64,000 nucleotides of DNA from an uncultured Clostridia bacterium (GTDB lineage Bacteria > Bacillota > Clostridia > Oscillospirales > Ruminococcaceae): positions 62,001-126,000 of the forward strand of contig CAMMMX010000001.1 in NCBI GenBank assembly GCA_946498095.1. Reading direction: 5' to 3'. The notes under the pieces were generated by a model. The model did not search any database, was not told the origin of the DNA, and was given only the letters and a program-made list of their open reading frames with translations. Positions 16,597 through 25,776 of the stretch are shown here, piece after piece. Position numbers and translations under genes: made by a program. Positions within the stretch are counted from its first letter, which is position 1, and each line of letters opens with the position of its first letter.

Positions 16597-17427
16597 TTAG
16601 GAATCCACTCGCTCCTCCAGCAGTTCTTCCTGCGTCAAAGCACGACAGAACTCCATTTTTGCTGCCGTGTAATAAGGAACAACATAAAATAATGGGAAAA
16701 TAAGCAGGCACAGCACCCACCACAATGCAAACGACCAGACAAAACGAAAGGTCCGACCGATATAGCGGCGCATCATCCGCCTGGACCGACCAAAGCTCTT
16801 CCAGACCGGATGTTCCGCCGGCATTAAAAAGAAATAGTCAGCCAGATAATAATATAGACGCAATACCGTCCCGACAAACAACCCAAGCAATGTAAGCAAA
16901 AACTGCAACAGCAAAAGCAGAGACAATGTTTGTGCCGATGCATCTCGATCGCTTAAATATAGTCGGACCCCCCACAATACCGCTGCGGGCAGCAACGGTA
17001 ACAGCAACAAAAAAATACACCGAACCGTTTTGTTACATGTAAAACACATGGACTTTACATACAGGACCGGGGAAACAAAAAAGCGAAACATCGAAGAACT
17101 GCGCAACTCTTTTCCCTGTGCAGCACGTCCGCACGCCCGAGCAAAACCGGCGCACAGCTGCGGCAAAACAAGCAGCATCAGCAGGGATGTCCCCAGCAAC
17201 AGGAAAAGTGTCAGCGGCGTGCTTTGCAAACGATTGTCCAGATAGATATCCGGTGTCAGTGTGACATCTACGGTTCCTTTCAGACCCAGCAAATAGAAAA
17301 ATACCGCCGACACAAATTCCGTCAGAATATATGCCGCCATCAGTACGGCGAACATCCCCGCAAGGCGCAACCTTTGCCCTCGCAGGCTCTCGCGTGTGTG
17401 ACATTTCAGTTCCCAATTGGTAAGCAC
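16597..17427 (-). CDS. DUF975-like integral membrane protein
   Basis: A 276-residue polytopic protein with about six hydrophobic segments, for example near residues 23-45, 75-95, 135-155, 165-190 and 225-250. The C-terminal pattern SFGRSRRMMRR, then WSFALWWVLC, then YVVPYYTAAKMEFC fits the DUF975 family, whose function is unknown. GTG at 17427 is supported by an AGGAGG ribosome site 9 nt upstream. It follows the histidine phosphatase gene on the same strand with a 61-bp gap. The resemblance to DUF975 is from pattern memory and is moderate. Confidence 0.7.
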   Translation of the reverse strand: MLTNWELKCHTRESLRGQRLRLAGMFAVLMAAYILTEFVSAVFFYLLGLKGTVDVTLTPDIYLDNRLQSTPLTLFLLLGTSLLMLLVLPQLCAGFARACGRAAQGKELRSSSMFRFFVSPVLYVKSMCFTCNKTVRCIFLLLLPLLPAAVLWGVRLYLSDRDASAQTLSLLLLLQFLLTLLGLFVGTVLRLYYYLADYFFLMPAEHPVWKSFGRSRRMMRRYIGRTFRFVWSFALWWVLCLLIFPLFYVVPYYTAAKMEFCRALTQEELLEERVDS

Positions 17428-17488
17428 AGACTGTAACCTCCTGATCCTTGATATGTAACAGTCTGCAACATTTGCATCACATTATGTA

Positions 17489-18145
17489 TCAATCGGTATA
17501 ATAATAATCGTCGAGGCATCTCTCCTCTTCGCGCGGGTATGGCAGCTCACCCATAATTTCAAAGGCACCCGAACGCTGCCACAGGTAAGGAGTGAGCTGA
17601 ACCGTATAGCCACGCCCTGGCTCGCAGCTCCACGAAAAAGGATTCTTTTTCGGCAACCCATAACCGGCAAGTAGCTGCATGATAACGCCCGCGTGCGTCA
17701 CCACCGCGACATCGCTGAGCTGATCGTCCATCATATCCTGGAAGACACGCCGCAGGCCCGTTTCCAGACGAGCTTGGAATGCTGGAAAGCTTTCTCCCCC
17801 GGGTGGTGCGTCCTGCATATCTCCCTTGAGCCATCTTTTATAGGTGTCCAAACCAATCAGCTCGTCAGCAGACTTCCCTTCAAATGCACCAAAGTCGTAT
17901 TCGCTAAATTCCGGTACTGGAATGAGCTGGCGGTCAGGATAAAGAATTTGCGCTGATTCCACAGCGCGTTCCAGCGGGGAGGCGTAAACGCGCTGTGCAT
18001 TCGGATATAAGCAGCGGATCGCCAGCTCTTCCAGTTCTTCAATTCCCTGCTCACAAAGCGGTAAATCTGTCCTGCCTATGTATTTGCCCTCTACGTTTCC
18101 CTCCGTCAGCCCATGCCGGATGAAATGAATCTTATAAGCTCTCAT
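17489..18145 (-). CDS. Histidine phosphatase family protein
   Basis: A 218-residue branch-1 histidine phosphatase. The catalytic motif is IHFIRHGLTEGNVEGKYIG, with the phospho-His in RHG, a second arginine in ASPLERAVESA, the acidic E in DFGAFEGKSADE, and the second catalytic His in VVTHAGVIMQLL. The family covers phosphoglycerate mutase-like enzymes and alpha-ribazole phosphatase (CobC); the substrate cannot be chosen here, although the motif spacing resembles the CobC-type group. ATG at 18145 follows GGGAG by 8 nt, so longer upstream open frame is not used. Cytoplasmic. Confidence 0.88.
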   Translation of the reverse strand: MRAYKIHFIRHGLTEGNVEGKYIGRTDLPLCEQGIEELEELAIRCLYPNAQRVYASPLERAVESAQILYPDRQLIPVPEFSEYDFGAFEGKSADELIGLDTYKRWLKGDMQDAPPGGESFPAFQARLETGLRRVFQDMMDDQLSDVAVVTHAGVIMQLLAGYGLPKKNPFSWSCEPGRGYTVQLTPYLWQRSGAFEIMGELPYPREEERCLDDYYYTD

Positions 18146-18389
18146 GTCAAACGCTCCCTTCCCCCCGCTTGTCCCACGCGGGCTTTGTGTGTAAATATTG
18201 GTAGCTTTACCGATCTGGATGGCTCCCACTCCGTTCCATCCGACAAAGCATACACAAGTCGAGCAACGTTCATAAAACTTTCCATTTCCAGTATAATACA
18301 TCTGGCTGAAAACTTCAACCTTGAAAAAAATTGTATCTTTGTACAAAAATAAAGTCGGGTTTTTAGTGAGTTTGCCATACGATAATCCC

Positions 18390-18418
18390 TTTACAAAAAG
18401 TAACTCGTGTTATATAAT
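18390..18418 (+). promoter_or_regulatory. Promoter of the XRE regulator
   Basis: TTTACA (18390-18395) and TATAAT (18413-18418) with a 17-nt spacer. It leaves a leader of about 170 nt before the start at 18597. Confidence 0.75.
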
Positions 18419-18596
18419 ATACTATATGTTAATGGGAAAGCCTGTCGAGTTTCCGCTGATTTTTCAAGTCTTTGTAAAATTAGCGGTATTACTTTTCTGT
18501 TTTTTCCCTTGTCTTTTTCTTTTTCGACACAAAGCGATTCCGGTAAAGCTGATTATATGGGCGGACTGCAGGCGCCGCCGAAAGGAATGTCTCTGT

Positions 18597-19313
18597 ATGA
18601 ATGCCGATTTTCCACGAATACTGACTTTGCTGCGAAAGGAACGCGGCATCAGCCAGAAACAGGCTGCCCAACAGCTCGAGATTTCCCAGGCCCTGCTTTC
18701 CCACTATGAGAAAGGCATCCGGGAATGCGGCTTAGATTTTTTACTCAAGGCCGCAAATTTTTACCACGTCTCCTGTGATTACCTGCTGGGGCGTTCCCCC
18801 GTACGTTCCGGTGAGACCATCTCTGTCGAGGAACTGCCCGACGCGGACGCCGGCGCGCGTGAAAATGTGGGACGCAACGGAATTATGCTTTCCCTGAACA
18901 AGAAGTTAATCATCAACTCGTTGAACGTCATTTTTTCCATGTTGGGCAAATCCGGCAGCAAAACTCTCATTACGGAAGCATCGTCTTACCTGATGCTTGC
19001 CGTTTACCGGGTATTCCGGGTACTTTATTCAGCTAGCCCAAGCAATGACGAAAATATGTTCCATATCCCAAAGGCCGTTTCCGACCAGCTTTCTAACGCC
19101 GCGATGGCGGTTTGCGACGCACAGATGACATCGGCTACCTGCAAAACTCCTCTGCCTGGTACGCAGCCGGTAGAGGCTCCTTCCGCGTTGGCCTTGACAA
19201 CGGAACGGATTGCCCAGGAATACCCTTTGCTTTCCACTTCATTGTTTAATCTTATTCAGAACAGTGAAAACAAAATCAACGCGGTTCACAATACGACCCC
19301 TCGGCAAAAATAG
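18597..19313 (+). CDS. XRE-family helix-turn-helix regulator
   Basis: A 238-residue protein. Residues about 5-65 form a Cro/C1-type helix-turn-helix (ILTLLRKERGISQKQAAQQL, then SQALLSHYEKGIRE and YHVSCDYLLGRS). The remaining 170 residues are not a domain I recognise; they look helical and contain no transmembrane segment. ATG at 18597 follows AAAGGA by 10 nt; the frame is open to 18321 but that part covers the promoter. The gene has its own promoter and shares a terminator with convergent cysS. Its target is unknown; autoregulation is a guess. Confidence 0.85.
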   Translation: MNADFPRILTLLRKERGISQKQAAQQLEISQALLSHYEKGIRECGLDFLLKAANFYHVSCDYLLGRSPVRSGETISVEELPDADAGARENVGRNGIMLSLNKKLIINSLNVIFSMLGKSGSKTLITEASSYLMLAVYRVFRVLYSASPSNDENMFHIPKAVSDQLSNAAMAVCDAQMTSATCKTPLPGTQPVEAPSALALTTERIAQEYPLLSTSLFNLIQNSENKINAVHNTTPRQK

Positions 19314-19381
19314 CTCTTAATCTCATTGCCGCATTCCGGGAGAAATTCTCCCTTTTATTTTGCCCGAAGTTCTCCATAAAT

Positions 19382-19421
19382 AAACAGCCCGGCGGACAAA
19401 ATTATCCGCCGGGCTGTTTTC
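19382..19421. terminator. Bidirectional terminator between the XRE gene and cysS
   Basis: A 15-bp perfect stem (AAACAGCCCGGCGGA, 19382-19396, with 19405-19419) lies between the two convergent stop codons and has T-rich flanks on both strands. Confidence 0.9.
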
Positions 19422-20813
19422 CTATTTTTTGACGATCCGGGTCCCCTGGCGCGTCTCTTCGACTGTATATCCCAGCTCCGCGATCTGATCCCGCAATGCG
19501 TCAGCACGGGCAAAATTTTTCTCTTTACGTGCCTGCTTACGCTGCTCGACAAGATCTAGCACTTCCTGCGGGATCTGTTCCTCCTTGTCCGCGTAAAGAA
19601 TGCCCAACACGCCGCAGAGGGTGTCGAACAATGCCTGCACCGCCTGCAAATCTACTCTGCTGTAAGCACCGGACACGATACCTGGATTGACGTCCCGCAC
19701 CAGTTCAAACAGGACAGTAATGGCGTCGGCGGTGTTGAGGTCATCGTCCATCACCTCTTCAAAGCGCGCACATCCAGTGGCGAGACGCTGACTCAATGCA
19801 CTATCCTGCGGTTTATCCCCGGCCTTCTCCAACGCGAACCGCAGGTTGCCGCGGAAGGTGTACAGGCGCTCCAACGACGCCTTGCACTGTTCGATGATCT
19901 CCACACTGTAATTGATAGGGCTACGATAATGTGCTTGTAACATCAGGTAACGGATCGGCTCATATCCGAATTGCTGCGCAACCTCCCGAACCGTAAAGAA
20001 ATTACCCAGCGATTTGGACATCTTGCGGTTGTCGACGTTAATATAGCCATTGTGCATCCAATAGTTCGCCAGCGGGCTGCCCGTCGCGCTCTCGCTCTGC
20101 GCAATCTCGTTTTCATGATGCGGGAAAATAAGATCCTGCCCGCCACAGTGGATATCCAGCGTACGACCCACGTAATGGCGCGACATGGCGGAACATTCGA
20201 TATGCCAGCCCGGACGCCCTTTGCCCCAGGGCGAATCCCACGCCGGCTCGCCAGGTTTAGCGGCCTTCCAAAGCGCGAAGTCCATCGGATCCTCTTTCTG
20301 ATCATTGACGTCAATTCGCGCACCTGCCTGCAAATCCTCTAAAGGCATATGAGAAAGCTTTCCGTAGTCCGCGAAGCGGGAGGTACGGAAATACACGTCG
20401 CCATTTGACACATACGCACTACCATTGCCTATCAGCACCTGAATGATGTCCAGGATAATGTCCATGTTCTCGGTCACCTTCGGATGGATATCAGCATCAC
20501 GGACGTTCAGGCCGTGCGCGTCGACGACATATTCACGGATGAAACGCTCCGATATCTCATGCGCATCGACATTTTCCTCATTGGCCTTGCGGATGATCTT
20601 ATCGTCCACATCGGTGAAATTCTGCACGTAGGTCACTTCGTAGCCACGGTAGGCCAAGTAGCGCCGCAGTACGTCAAAAACACAGATGGGCCGTGCGTTG
20701 CCAATATGGATATAATTGTAGACTGTCGGACCGCAGGCGTAAATGCTCACCTTACCCGGTACCTGCGGAACAAATTCTTCCTTCTGCCTGCTGAGGGTAT
20801 TGTAGATTTTCAT
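19422..20813 (-). CDS. cysS: Cysteinyl-tRNA synthetase
   Basis: A 463-residue class I synthetase of normal length. Zinc and ATP motifs are YACGPTVYNYIHIGNARP (HIGH-like), IECSAMSRHYVG and GGQDLIFPHHENEIAQSE, and the second signature is KMSKSLGNFF. ATG at 20813 is 9 nt after AAGGAG; the frame stays open upstream but overlaps cysE. It is the second gene of cysE-cysS, 16 nt after cysE, and is controlled by the T-box leader upstream of cysE, linking cysteine supply to charged tRNA-Cys. Confidence 0.97.
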   Translation of the reverse strand: MKIYNTLSRQKEEFVPQVPGKVSIYACGPTVYNYIHIGNARPICVFDVLRRYLAYRGYEVTYVQNFTDVDDKIIRKANEENVDAHEISERFIREYVVDAHGLNVRDADIHPKVTENMDIILDIIQVLIGNGSAYVSNGDVYFRTSRFADYGKLSHMPLEDLQAGARIDVNDQKEDPMDFALWKAAKPGEPAWDSPWGKGRPGWHIECSAMSRHYVGRTLDIHCGGQDLIFPHHENEIAQSESATGSPLANYWMHNGYINVDNRKMSKSLGNFFTVREVAQQFGYEPIRYLMLQAHYRSPINYSVEIIEQCKASLERLYTFRGNLRFALEKAGDKPQDSALSQRLATGCARFEEVMDDDLNTADAITVLFELVRDVNPGIVSGAYSRVDLQAVQALFDTLCGVLGILYADKEEQIPQEVLDLVEQRKQARKEKNFARADALRDQIAELGYTVEETRQGTRIVKK

Positions 20814-20829
20814 CCGTTCTCTCTCCTTC

Positions 20830-21498
20830 TTATTTTGTAGAGGTCTCCAGACCGCTGTCCGTCTCCAGAACATGCAGCCGTTCCTCCAAGTGTTCCAGTT
20901 TCAGATTCAGCTTGCACAATTCCTGTGCCACTGGGTCGGGAATGTGGATCTGATCCATCTCCCCGCACTGGTTGACGCGCTTCCCATTCAAGCGGACGAT
21001 TCGCGCCGGCACGCCGACCGCTGTTGCATTAGCAGGTACCTCCTCCAGTACAACCGCGTTGGCGGCAATTTTGGCGTTATCCCCTACCTTAAACGGCCCG
21101 AGGATTTTCGCCCCTGCCCCCACCAGCACATTGTCCCCCAGGGTAGGATGACGCTTACCGTGATCCTTGCCGGTGCCGCCCAGCGTCACGCCTTGATAGA
21201 GCACACAGTTGTCGCCGATCTCAGTCGTCTCGCCGATGACCACGCCCATACCGTGGTCAATGAAGAGTCCCCGACCAATCGTCGCGCCGGGATGGATTTC
21301 AATCCCGGTACGATGTCGCGCGAACTGAGACACCATCCGCGCCAGAAAATACCTCTTATGCAAAAACAGCCAGTGTGACAGCCGGTAATACAGCACCGCA
21401 TGCAGCCCGCTGTACAAGAAAAACACCTGCGCGGAACTGCGCGCAGCGGGATCGCGTTCCTTGATAACCTTAATATCTCCGCGCAGCCTGTCAAACAT
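20830..21498 (-). CDS. cysE: Serine O-acetyltransferase
   Basis: A 222-residue hexapeptide-repeat acetyltransferase that makes O-acetylserine, the substrate of CysK (encoded at 271-1215). Seen are the helical N terminus ([15 protein letters not shown]), the catalytic region [17 protein letters not shown] with [12 protein letters not shown], then [18 protein letters not shown], and the left-handed helix ending [18 protein letters not shown]. The C-terminal tail is short with no obvious CysK-binding isoleucine end. First gene of the T-box-controlled cysE-cysS operon. Confidence 0.95.
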   Translation of the reverse strand: MFDRLRGDIKVIKERDPAARSSAQVFFLYSGLHAVLYYRLSHWLFLHKRYFLARMVSQFARHRTGIEIHPGATIGRGLFIDHGMGVVIGETTEIGDNCVLYQGVTLGGTGKDHGKRHPTLGDNVLVGAGAKILGPFKVGDNAKIAANAVVLEEVPANATAVGVPARIVRLNGKRVNQCGEMDQIHIPDPVAQELCKLNLKLEHLEERLHVLETDSGLETSTK

Positions 21499-21569
21499 AC
21501 CATTTTCCCCTTTCTAATGTCAGACCTAAGTCCCATTCCATCTTCCTATCAATGTTGTGGAGGCTGCAT

Positions 21570-21838
21570 AAAAAACCGCCTTCAACGGAAAGCATTTCCT
21601 TCCGCGAAGGCGGCACATGCCGCGGTTCCACTTCGTTTTCTCACTCTAACTGCGTTAACGTCGCCAACGTCTCCTGATACTAGCTTCACAGGAGCTGCTC
21701 CCGGGCGCACATACACCGTATCCAGGCAATAGACGCTCACAGCCAAATGCGTCCACTCTCTGCTGCCCTTACCGCGGCTTTTTCCCGTTCCCAGCATTTA
21801 TCATCAAATACAAGCAGGTATTCCCACCCCGGACGTCA
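21570..21838 (-). promoter_or_regulatory. T-box leader of cysE-cysS
   Basis: Minus-strand TGGAACCGCGG at 21630-21620 is the T-box core that pairs with uncharged tRNA. It is followed by a terminator (stem 21606-21613 with 21576-21583, then TTTTTT at 21575-21570). Upstream are an AGAGAG-type stem I segment with a GACGC/GCGTC hairpin, a likely TGC (Cys) specifier in ATTGCCTGG, and a stem III hairpin (CTCCTG/CAGGAG). T-boxes upstream of cysE-cysS are known in Bacillus. Low charged tRNA-Cys would favour read-through. Confidence 0.88.
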
Positions 21839-21845
21839 TGTTTTC

Positions 21846-21874
21846 ATGATAGCACAGCGCGACAGAAAATGCAA
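21846..21874 (-). promoter_or_regulatory. Promoter of the cysE-cysS T-box transcript
   Basis: Minus-strand TTGCAT (21874-21869) and TATCAT (21851-21846), spacer 17 nt, directly before the T-box leader. Confidence 0.75.
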
Positions 21875-21962
21875 TCCCTCTCCCAGAAGGCGGAACAGCC
21901 ACATACATTTCTGCCACACCAGACAATCACCGGTATGCACGCCATCGAAGAAGAGGGCGATA

Positions 21963-22532
21963 TCACTTGCGCACGTCGATGAAGGAGCGGTAGCTCCACA
22001 TATACTGGATACCGGACACTACCGTCAGCACAGTGGCAATCCACAAGAAAACATTTCCAATCAGATCTGCATAAATGACCGAAGGGGAGATGCCGAACGG
22101 TTCCAGACCATTCAGCAACAATAGAATGATAATACCCGTCATCTGCGAAACAGTCTTCAGCTTGCCAAGCGTACCCGCAGCAATCACGACACCGCCGCTT
22201 CCTGAGGCAACTAGCCGCAGCGACGTCACCAAGAACTCGCGGGCAACAATGATCACAGCAATTACGCTGCTGATATGGCCCAGCTCGACAAGGCAAATCA
22301 GCGCCGAACAAACCAGCACCTTGTCGGCCAGCGGATCAAGGAATTTGCCGAAGTCGGTAATCAATCCGTGCTTTCGCGCCAGATGGCCGTCCACCGCATC
22401 GGTTACCGAAGCGAGGACGAACACAGCTAGCGCCCACAGGTAGTGGTACGGCATCTGCGGAATCAGCATAAAAGCCACGAATAAAGGTACCATACAGATA
22501 CGCAGCAGCGTCAGCTTGTTTGGCGTATTCAT
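21963..22532 (-). CDS. pgsA: CDP-diacylglycerol-glycerol-3-phosphate 3-phosphatidyltransferase
   Basis: A 189-residue membrane enzyme that makes phosphatidylglycerophosphate, the first step to phosphatidylglycerol. The CDP-alcohol phosphotransferase signature is complete: DAVDGHLAR, then GKFLDPLADK (D-x2-DG-x2-AR-x8-G-x3-D-x3-D). It starts NKLTLLRICMVPLFV and has about five hydrophobic helices. It is the last gene of a minus-strand run behind rimO, 13 nt away. Confidence 0.94.
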   Translation of the reverse strand: MNTPNKLTLLRICMVPLFVAFMLIPQMPYHYLWALAVFVLASVTDAVDGHLARKHGLITDFGKFLDPLADKVLVCSALICLVELGHISSVIAVIIVAREFLVTSLRLVASGSGGVVIAAGTLGKLKTVSQMTGIIILLLLNGLEPFGISPSVIYADLIGNVFLWIATVLTVVSGIQYMWSYRSFIDVRK

Positions 22533-22545
22533 CCGATATCCTCCT

Positions 22546-23922
22546 TTATTCTATGCCGCTGTCGCAGCTTGTGTTCCTACCAGGTACAGCGCCGACATAG
22601 GTGCCGATCAAATCATAATCGAGCACGTCGTCAATGCGCACCTGCACAAATTCTCCCAGCGCCCGCTTTTGTTCACTCTTGAAAAAGATTTTTCCGTCAA
22701 TCTCCGGCGCGTCAGCCGCACTGCGACCGAAGAAGCTTTCGGCGTAACGGTCGTAGCCTTCCACAACCACTTCCAGCGTCTGCCCGATTTTCTTCTCGTT
22801 CTCGGTAAACATAATCGACGCCTGTTCCTCCATGATGAGCTCAGCACGGCGCGCCTTGATGTCCTCGTCAATCTGATTGGGCATCTGCGCCGCCCGGGTA
22901 CCCTCCTCTGCCGAATAAGCGAAGCAGCCCAGACGGTCGAAACGTACTTGCTTCACAAATGCATGCAACTGCTCAAACTGTGCGTCCGTTTCCCCTGGGA
23001 AGCCGGTTATCAATGTCGTGCGCAGCACCACACCAGGGATACGCTCCCGCAGTTTAGCAATGAGCGAAAGCAGAGACGCTTCATCTGATCTGCGGTTCAT
23101 CGCACGCAGCACATCGGTATTGACATGTTGGATTGGCATATCAATATATTTCACTACCTTTGGCTGACGGGCGATCGTATCAATCAGCTCATCGGTGATA
23201 CGTTCTGGATAACAGTATAGCATACGGATCCAGCGAAAACCGTCGATTTCGCACAGTGCGTCGAGAAGCTGTGGCAGACGGCTCTCGCCGTACAAGTCCT
23301 CTCCATAACGGGTAGTATCCTGCGCGACCAGCACCAGCTCTTTGACACCTCTTTCCGCCAGCCACCTGGCCTCGGCTAGCACATCCTCGATTTTACGGCT
23401 GCGCATCGGCCCCCGGATAGACGGAATCGCACAGTAGGAGCAGCAATTGGAGCAACCCTCGGAGATTTTCAGGTAAGCGTAAAACGGTAGCGTCGTCAGA
23501 ACACGTTCGCCGCACAGCGGCAGCTTTTCCTTCACATCTGAACGTACGACCTTCTCTCCCTCCAGCGCCCGACGTATGGCATCGGCAATTTCCGTGTTGC
23601 TGCCGATTCCCAGGATGACGTCTGCTTCAGGGATCTCCTGCGCGATTTCATCCCGATAACGCTCCGCCAGACAGCCGGTCACCGCTACGCATTTGATGCG
23701 CCCTTCCTGTTTCAGCTGGCAAAACTCCAGTATATTCTCGATCGCCTCTTGTTTTGCCGACTCGATAAAGCCGCAGGTATTGATGACCACCGCGTCCGCC
23801 AATGCCGCGTCTCCGACAAGCTCAAAACCCGCATTTTTCAGGAAACCCAGTAGGATTTCCGCGTCCACCTGGTTTTTGGGGCATCCCAGTGAAACCATAC
23901 CTACCCTGATTTTATCCGCCAT
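22546..23922 (-). CDS. rimO: Ribosomal protein S12 methylthiotransferase RimO
   Basis: A radical-SAM methylthiotransferase of about 458 residues. The N-terminal MTTase domain has VSLGCPKNQVDAE, NTCGFIESAK and VTGCLAERY (three Fe-S cysteines). The radical-SAM cluster motif is ISEGCSNCCSYCAIP, followed by a C-terminal TRAM domain. It modifies an aspartate of ribosomal protein S12. SLGCPKN-x-VD favours RimO over MiaB. ATG at 23922 or GTG at 23925, both just after the recX stop; the GTG has the better ribosome-site spacing. Confidence 0.94.
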   Translation of the reverse strand: MADKIRVGMVSLGCPKNQVDAEILLGFLKNAGFELVGDAALADAVVINTCGFIESAKQEAIENILEFCQLKQEGRIKCVAVTGCLAERYRDEIAQEIPEADVILGIGSNTEIADAIRRALEGEKVVRSDVKEKLPLCGERVLTTLPFYAYLKISEGCSNCCSYCAIPSIRGPMRSRKIEDVLAEARWLAERGVKELVLVAQDTTRYGEDLYGESRLPQLLDALCEIDGFRWIRMLYCYPERITDELIDTIARQPKVVKYIDMPIQHVNTDVLRAMNRRSDEASLLSLIAKLRERIPGVVLRTTLITGFPGETDAQFEQLHAFVKQVRFDRLGCFAYSAEEGTRAAQMPNQIDEDIKARRAELIMEEQASIMFTENEKKIGQTLEVVVEGYDRYAESFFGRSAADAPEIDGKIFFKSEQKRALGEFVQVRIDDVLDYDLIGTYVGAVPGRNTSCDSGIE

Positions 23923-23925
23923 CAC

Positions 23926-24564
23926 TCAGTAATCTTCCTCTTCTTCCATATAGTCACGGATAACCGCTTTGATATCGTCATAACGGTATCCCATACGCGC
24001 CAGCGCGCCGATCACCTTTTGATTTCCCTTCAGGTCGCCAAGATAACGCACATATTTGCGCTGCACTATCTCACGGATTGCATCCCGCGGGTCCTGTTCC
24101 TCATATGGAGCCAGCAGTTCCTCAATCAGCTCTCTGTCCAACCCCTTGTTCCGCATTTCATACGAAGCCCTCTGCAAGCCGAATTTTTTGTGCTCAATGA
24201 GCGACTTCGCCAGTGTACGACCATAACGCATATCGTCGAGCAGACCGATTTCCTCCATCTTGTCCACGACCTGCTGTGCAATGTCCGCATCATAACCGCG
24301 CAGCAGCTTGTCGGTCAGCTCCTTACTCGAATGTTCCCGGTAGGACAACAGATACAGCGCACGCTCCCGGCACCTATGCAGGTTGGACTGGTACAAAATC
24401 TGTTCCAGCATTTCGTCGTTAAGAGACATCCCAGCCCGCAACGCATGGAGATAGACAATCTCTTCATCCAGATACAGCTTCTCCCCGCTATCCAGCTGTA
24501 CGCACCAGGTCTTGCCTTTGTACTTGGACAAGTCACATATTGTGCCTCCCACCGGATTATTCAT
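23926..24564 (-). CDS. recX: Regulatory protein RecX
   Basis: A 212-residue all-helical protein of tandem three-helix repeats, for example [20 protein letters not shown], then [16 protein letters not shown], and [15 protein letters not shown]-like segments. RecX binds RecA filaments and limits recombination. It overlaps the 3' end of recA by 8 nt, so the two are co-translated, as in many bacteria. The acidic C terminus (EEEEDY) abuts rimO. Confidence 0.92.
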   Translation of the reverse strand: MNNPVGGTICDLSKYKGKTWCVQLDSGEKLYLDEEIVYLHALRAGMSLNDEMLEQILYQSNLHRCRERALYLLSYREHSSKELTDKLLRGYDADIAQQVVDKMEEIGLLDDMRYGRTLAKSLIEHKKFGLQRASYEMRNKGLDRELIEELLAPYEEQDPRDAIREIVQRKYVRYLGDLKGNQKVIGALARMGYRYDDIKAVIRDYMEEEEDY

Positions 24565-25726
24565 TCTTCTCCTTCACCGCTTCCAGCTTGTCGTCCTCGA
24601 ACTCTCGAGACACCTCTACATTAAGGTTGACCGGCTTGGTCGGCTTGACCATCTTCTTGTCGCGCCGGGACACCATCTGCACCTGGTCCGCGTTTTCAAT
24701 GACTTGCTGCGCGATCTCCTCTGCAAGCTCCGGATTCGCCCGTAAAAGCTCCTTGATATTGTCCCGTCCTTGCCCCAGACGGTTGTCCTTATAGCTGAAC
24801 CATGCGCCGCTTTTGTGAATGATATCCAAATCGACCGCCATATCGAGAATCTCGCCGACACGCGAAATGCCCTGGCCGTACATAATGTCGAACTCACACT
24901 CTTTAAAAGGCGGCGCTACCTTGTTTTTGACGATTTTAACGCGTGTACGGTTCCCAATGATCTCGGCACCATTTTTGATGGGCTCCCCTTTACGCACCTC
25001 CATACGGACGGAGGCATAAAATTTCAGCGCGCGTCCACCCGGCGTTGTCTCGGGGTTTCCGTAAACAATACCGACTTTCTCACGGATTTGGTTGATGAAA
25101 ATCGCCACACAATTGGACTTAGCAATCACGCTCGTCAGCTTACGCAACGCCTGTGACATCAGACGCGCCTGCAATCCGACGTGGGTATCGCCCATCTCTC
25201 CCTCGATTTCCGCCCGAGTCACCATCGCAGCAACCGAGTCGATAACGACGACATCAATTGCGCCGGAACGCACCAGTGCCTCGGTAATTTCCAGCGCCTG
25301 CTCGCCGGTGTCTGGCTGGGAAACCAGCAAAGAATCCGTGTCGACACCCAGAGCCTTTGCATAAGCCGGATCCAGCGCATGTTCAACGTCGATAAAAGCC
25401 GCTTCACCGCCCGCCTTCTGCGCTTCCGCAACGACGTGCAGGGCCACTGTTGTCTTACCGGAGGATTCTGGCCCATAAATCTCAATGATTCGGCCGCGTG
25501 GAACGCCTCCGATCCCCAGCGCCATATCCAGCGTCAAGGAGCCGCTGGATATTGTCTCGATATTCATTTCCGCGCGCTGCCCCAGCTTCATGACCGCGCC
25601 CTTTCCGAACTGCTTTTCAATATGTGCTAAGGCAGTTTCCAGCGCCTTTTTCTTTTCCTCCGGAGACAAATTCATACTCTCCGAAACCGGACCCAGATTC
25701 GATTTTTTCTTGATATTATTGTCCAT
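24557..25726 (-). CDS. recA: Recombinase RecA
   Basis: A 389-residue RecA. Walker A is [13 protein letters not shown], Walker B is [10 protein letters not shown], followed by [29 protein letters not shown] and the L2 loop [14 protein letters not shown]. It drives homologous recombination and cleavage of LexA-type repressors. A strong GGAAAGGAAGG ribosome site precedes the ATG. I see no LexA (SOS) box of the GAACATATGTTC type in the 50 bp between prmC and recA; control may come from a distant promoter of the long minus-strand operon. Confidence 0.98.
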   Translation of the reverse strand: MDNNIKKKSNLGPVSESMNLSPEEKKKALETALAHIEKQFGKGAVMKLGQRAEMNIETISSGSLTLDMALGIGGVPRGRIIEIYGPESSGKTTVALHVVAEAQKAGGEAAFIDVEHALDPAYAKALGVDTDSLLVSQPDTGEQALEITEALVRSGAIDVVVIDSVAAMVTRAEIEGEMGDTHVGLQARLMSQALRKLTSVIAKSNCVAIFINQIREKVGIVYGNPETTPGGRALKFYASVRMEVRKGEPIKNGAEIIGNRTRVKIVKNKVAPPFKECEFDIMYGQGISRVGEILDMAVDLDIIHKSGAWFSYKDNRLGQGRDNIKELLRANPELAEEIAQQVIENADQVQMVSRRDKKMVKPTKPVNLNVEVSREFEDDKLEAVKEKNE

Positions 25727-25776
25727 GAAATGGCCCTTCCTTTCCGCTCACGCCCGGGAAGCCTCCCGGTTTCCTT

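Noticed and set aside
25727-25776. A LexA/SOS box upstream of recA
   Set aside because: No GAAC-N4-GTTC type palindrome in the gap; the CCGGGAAGCCTCCCGG-like hairpin there is not an SOS box.
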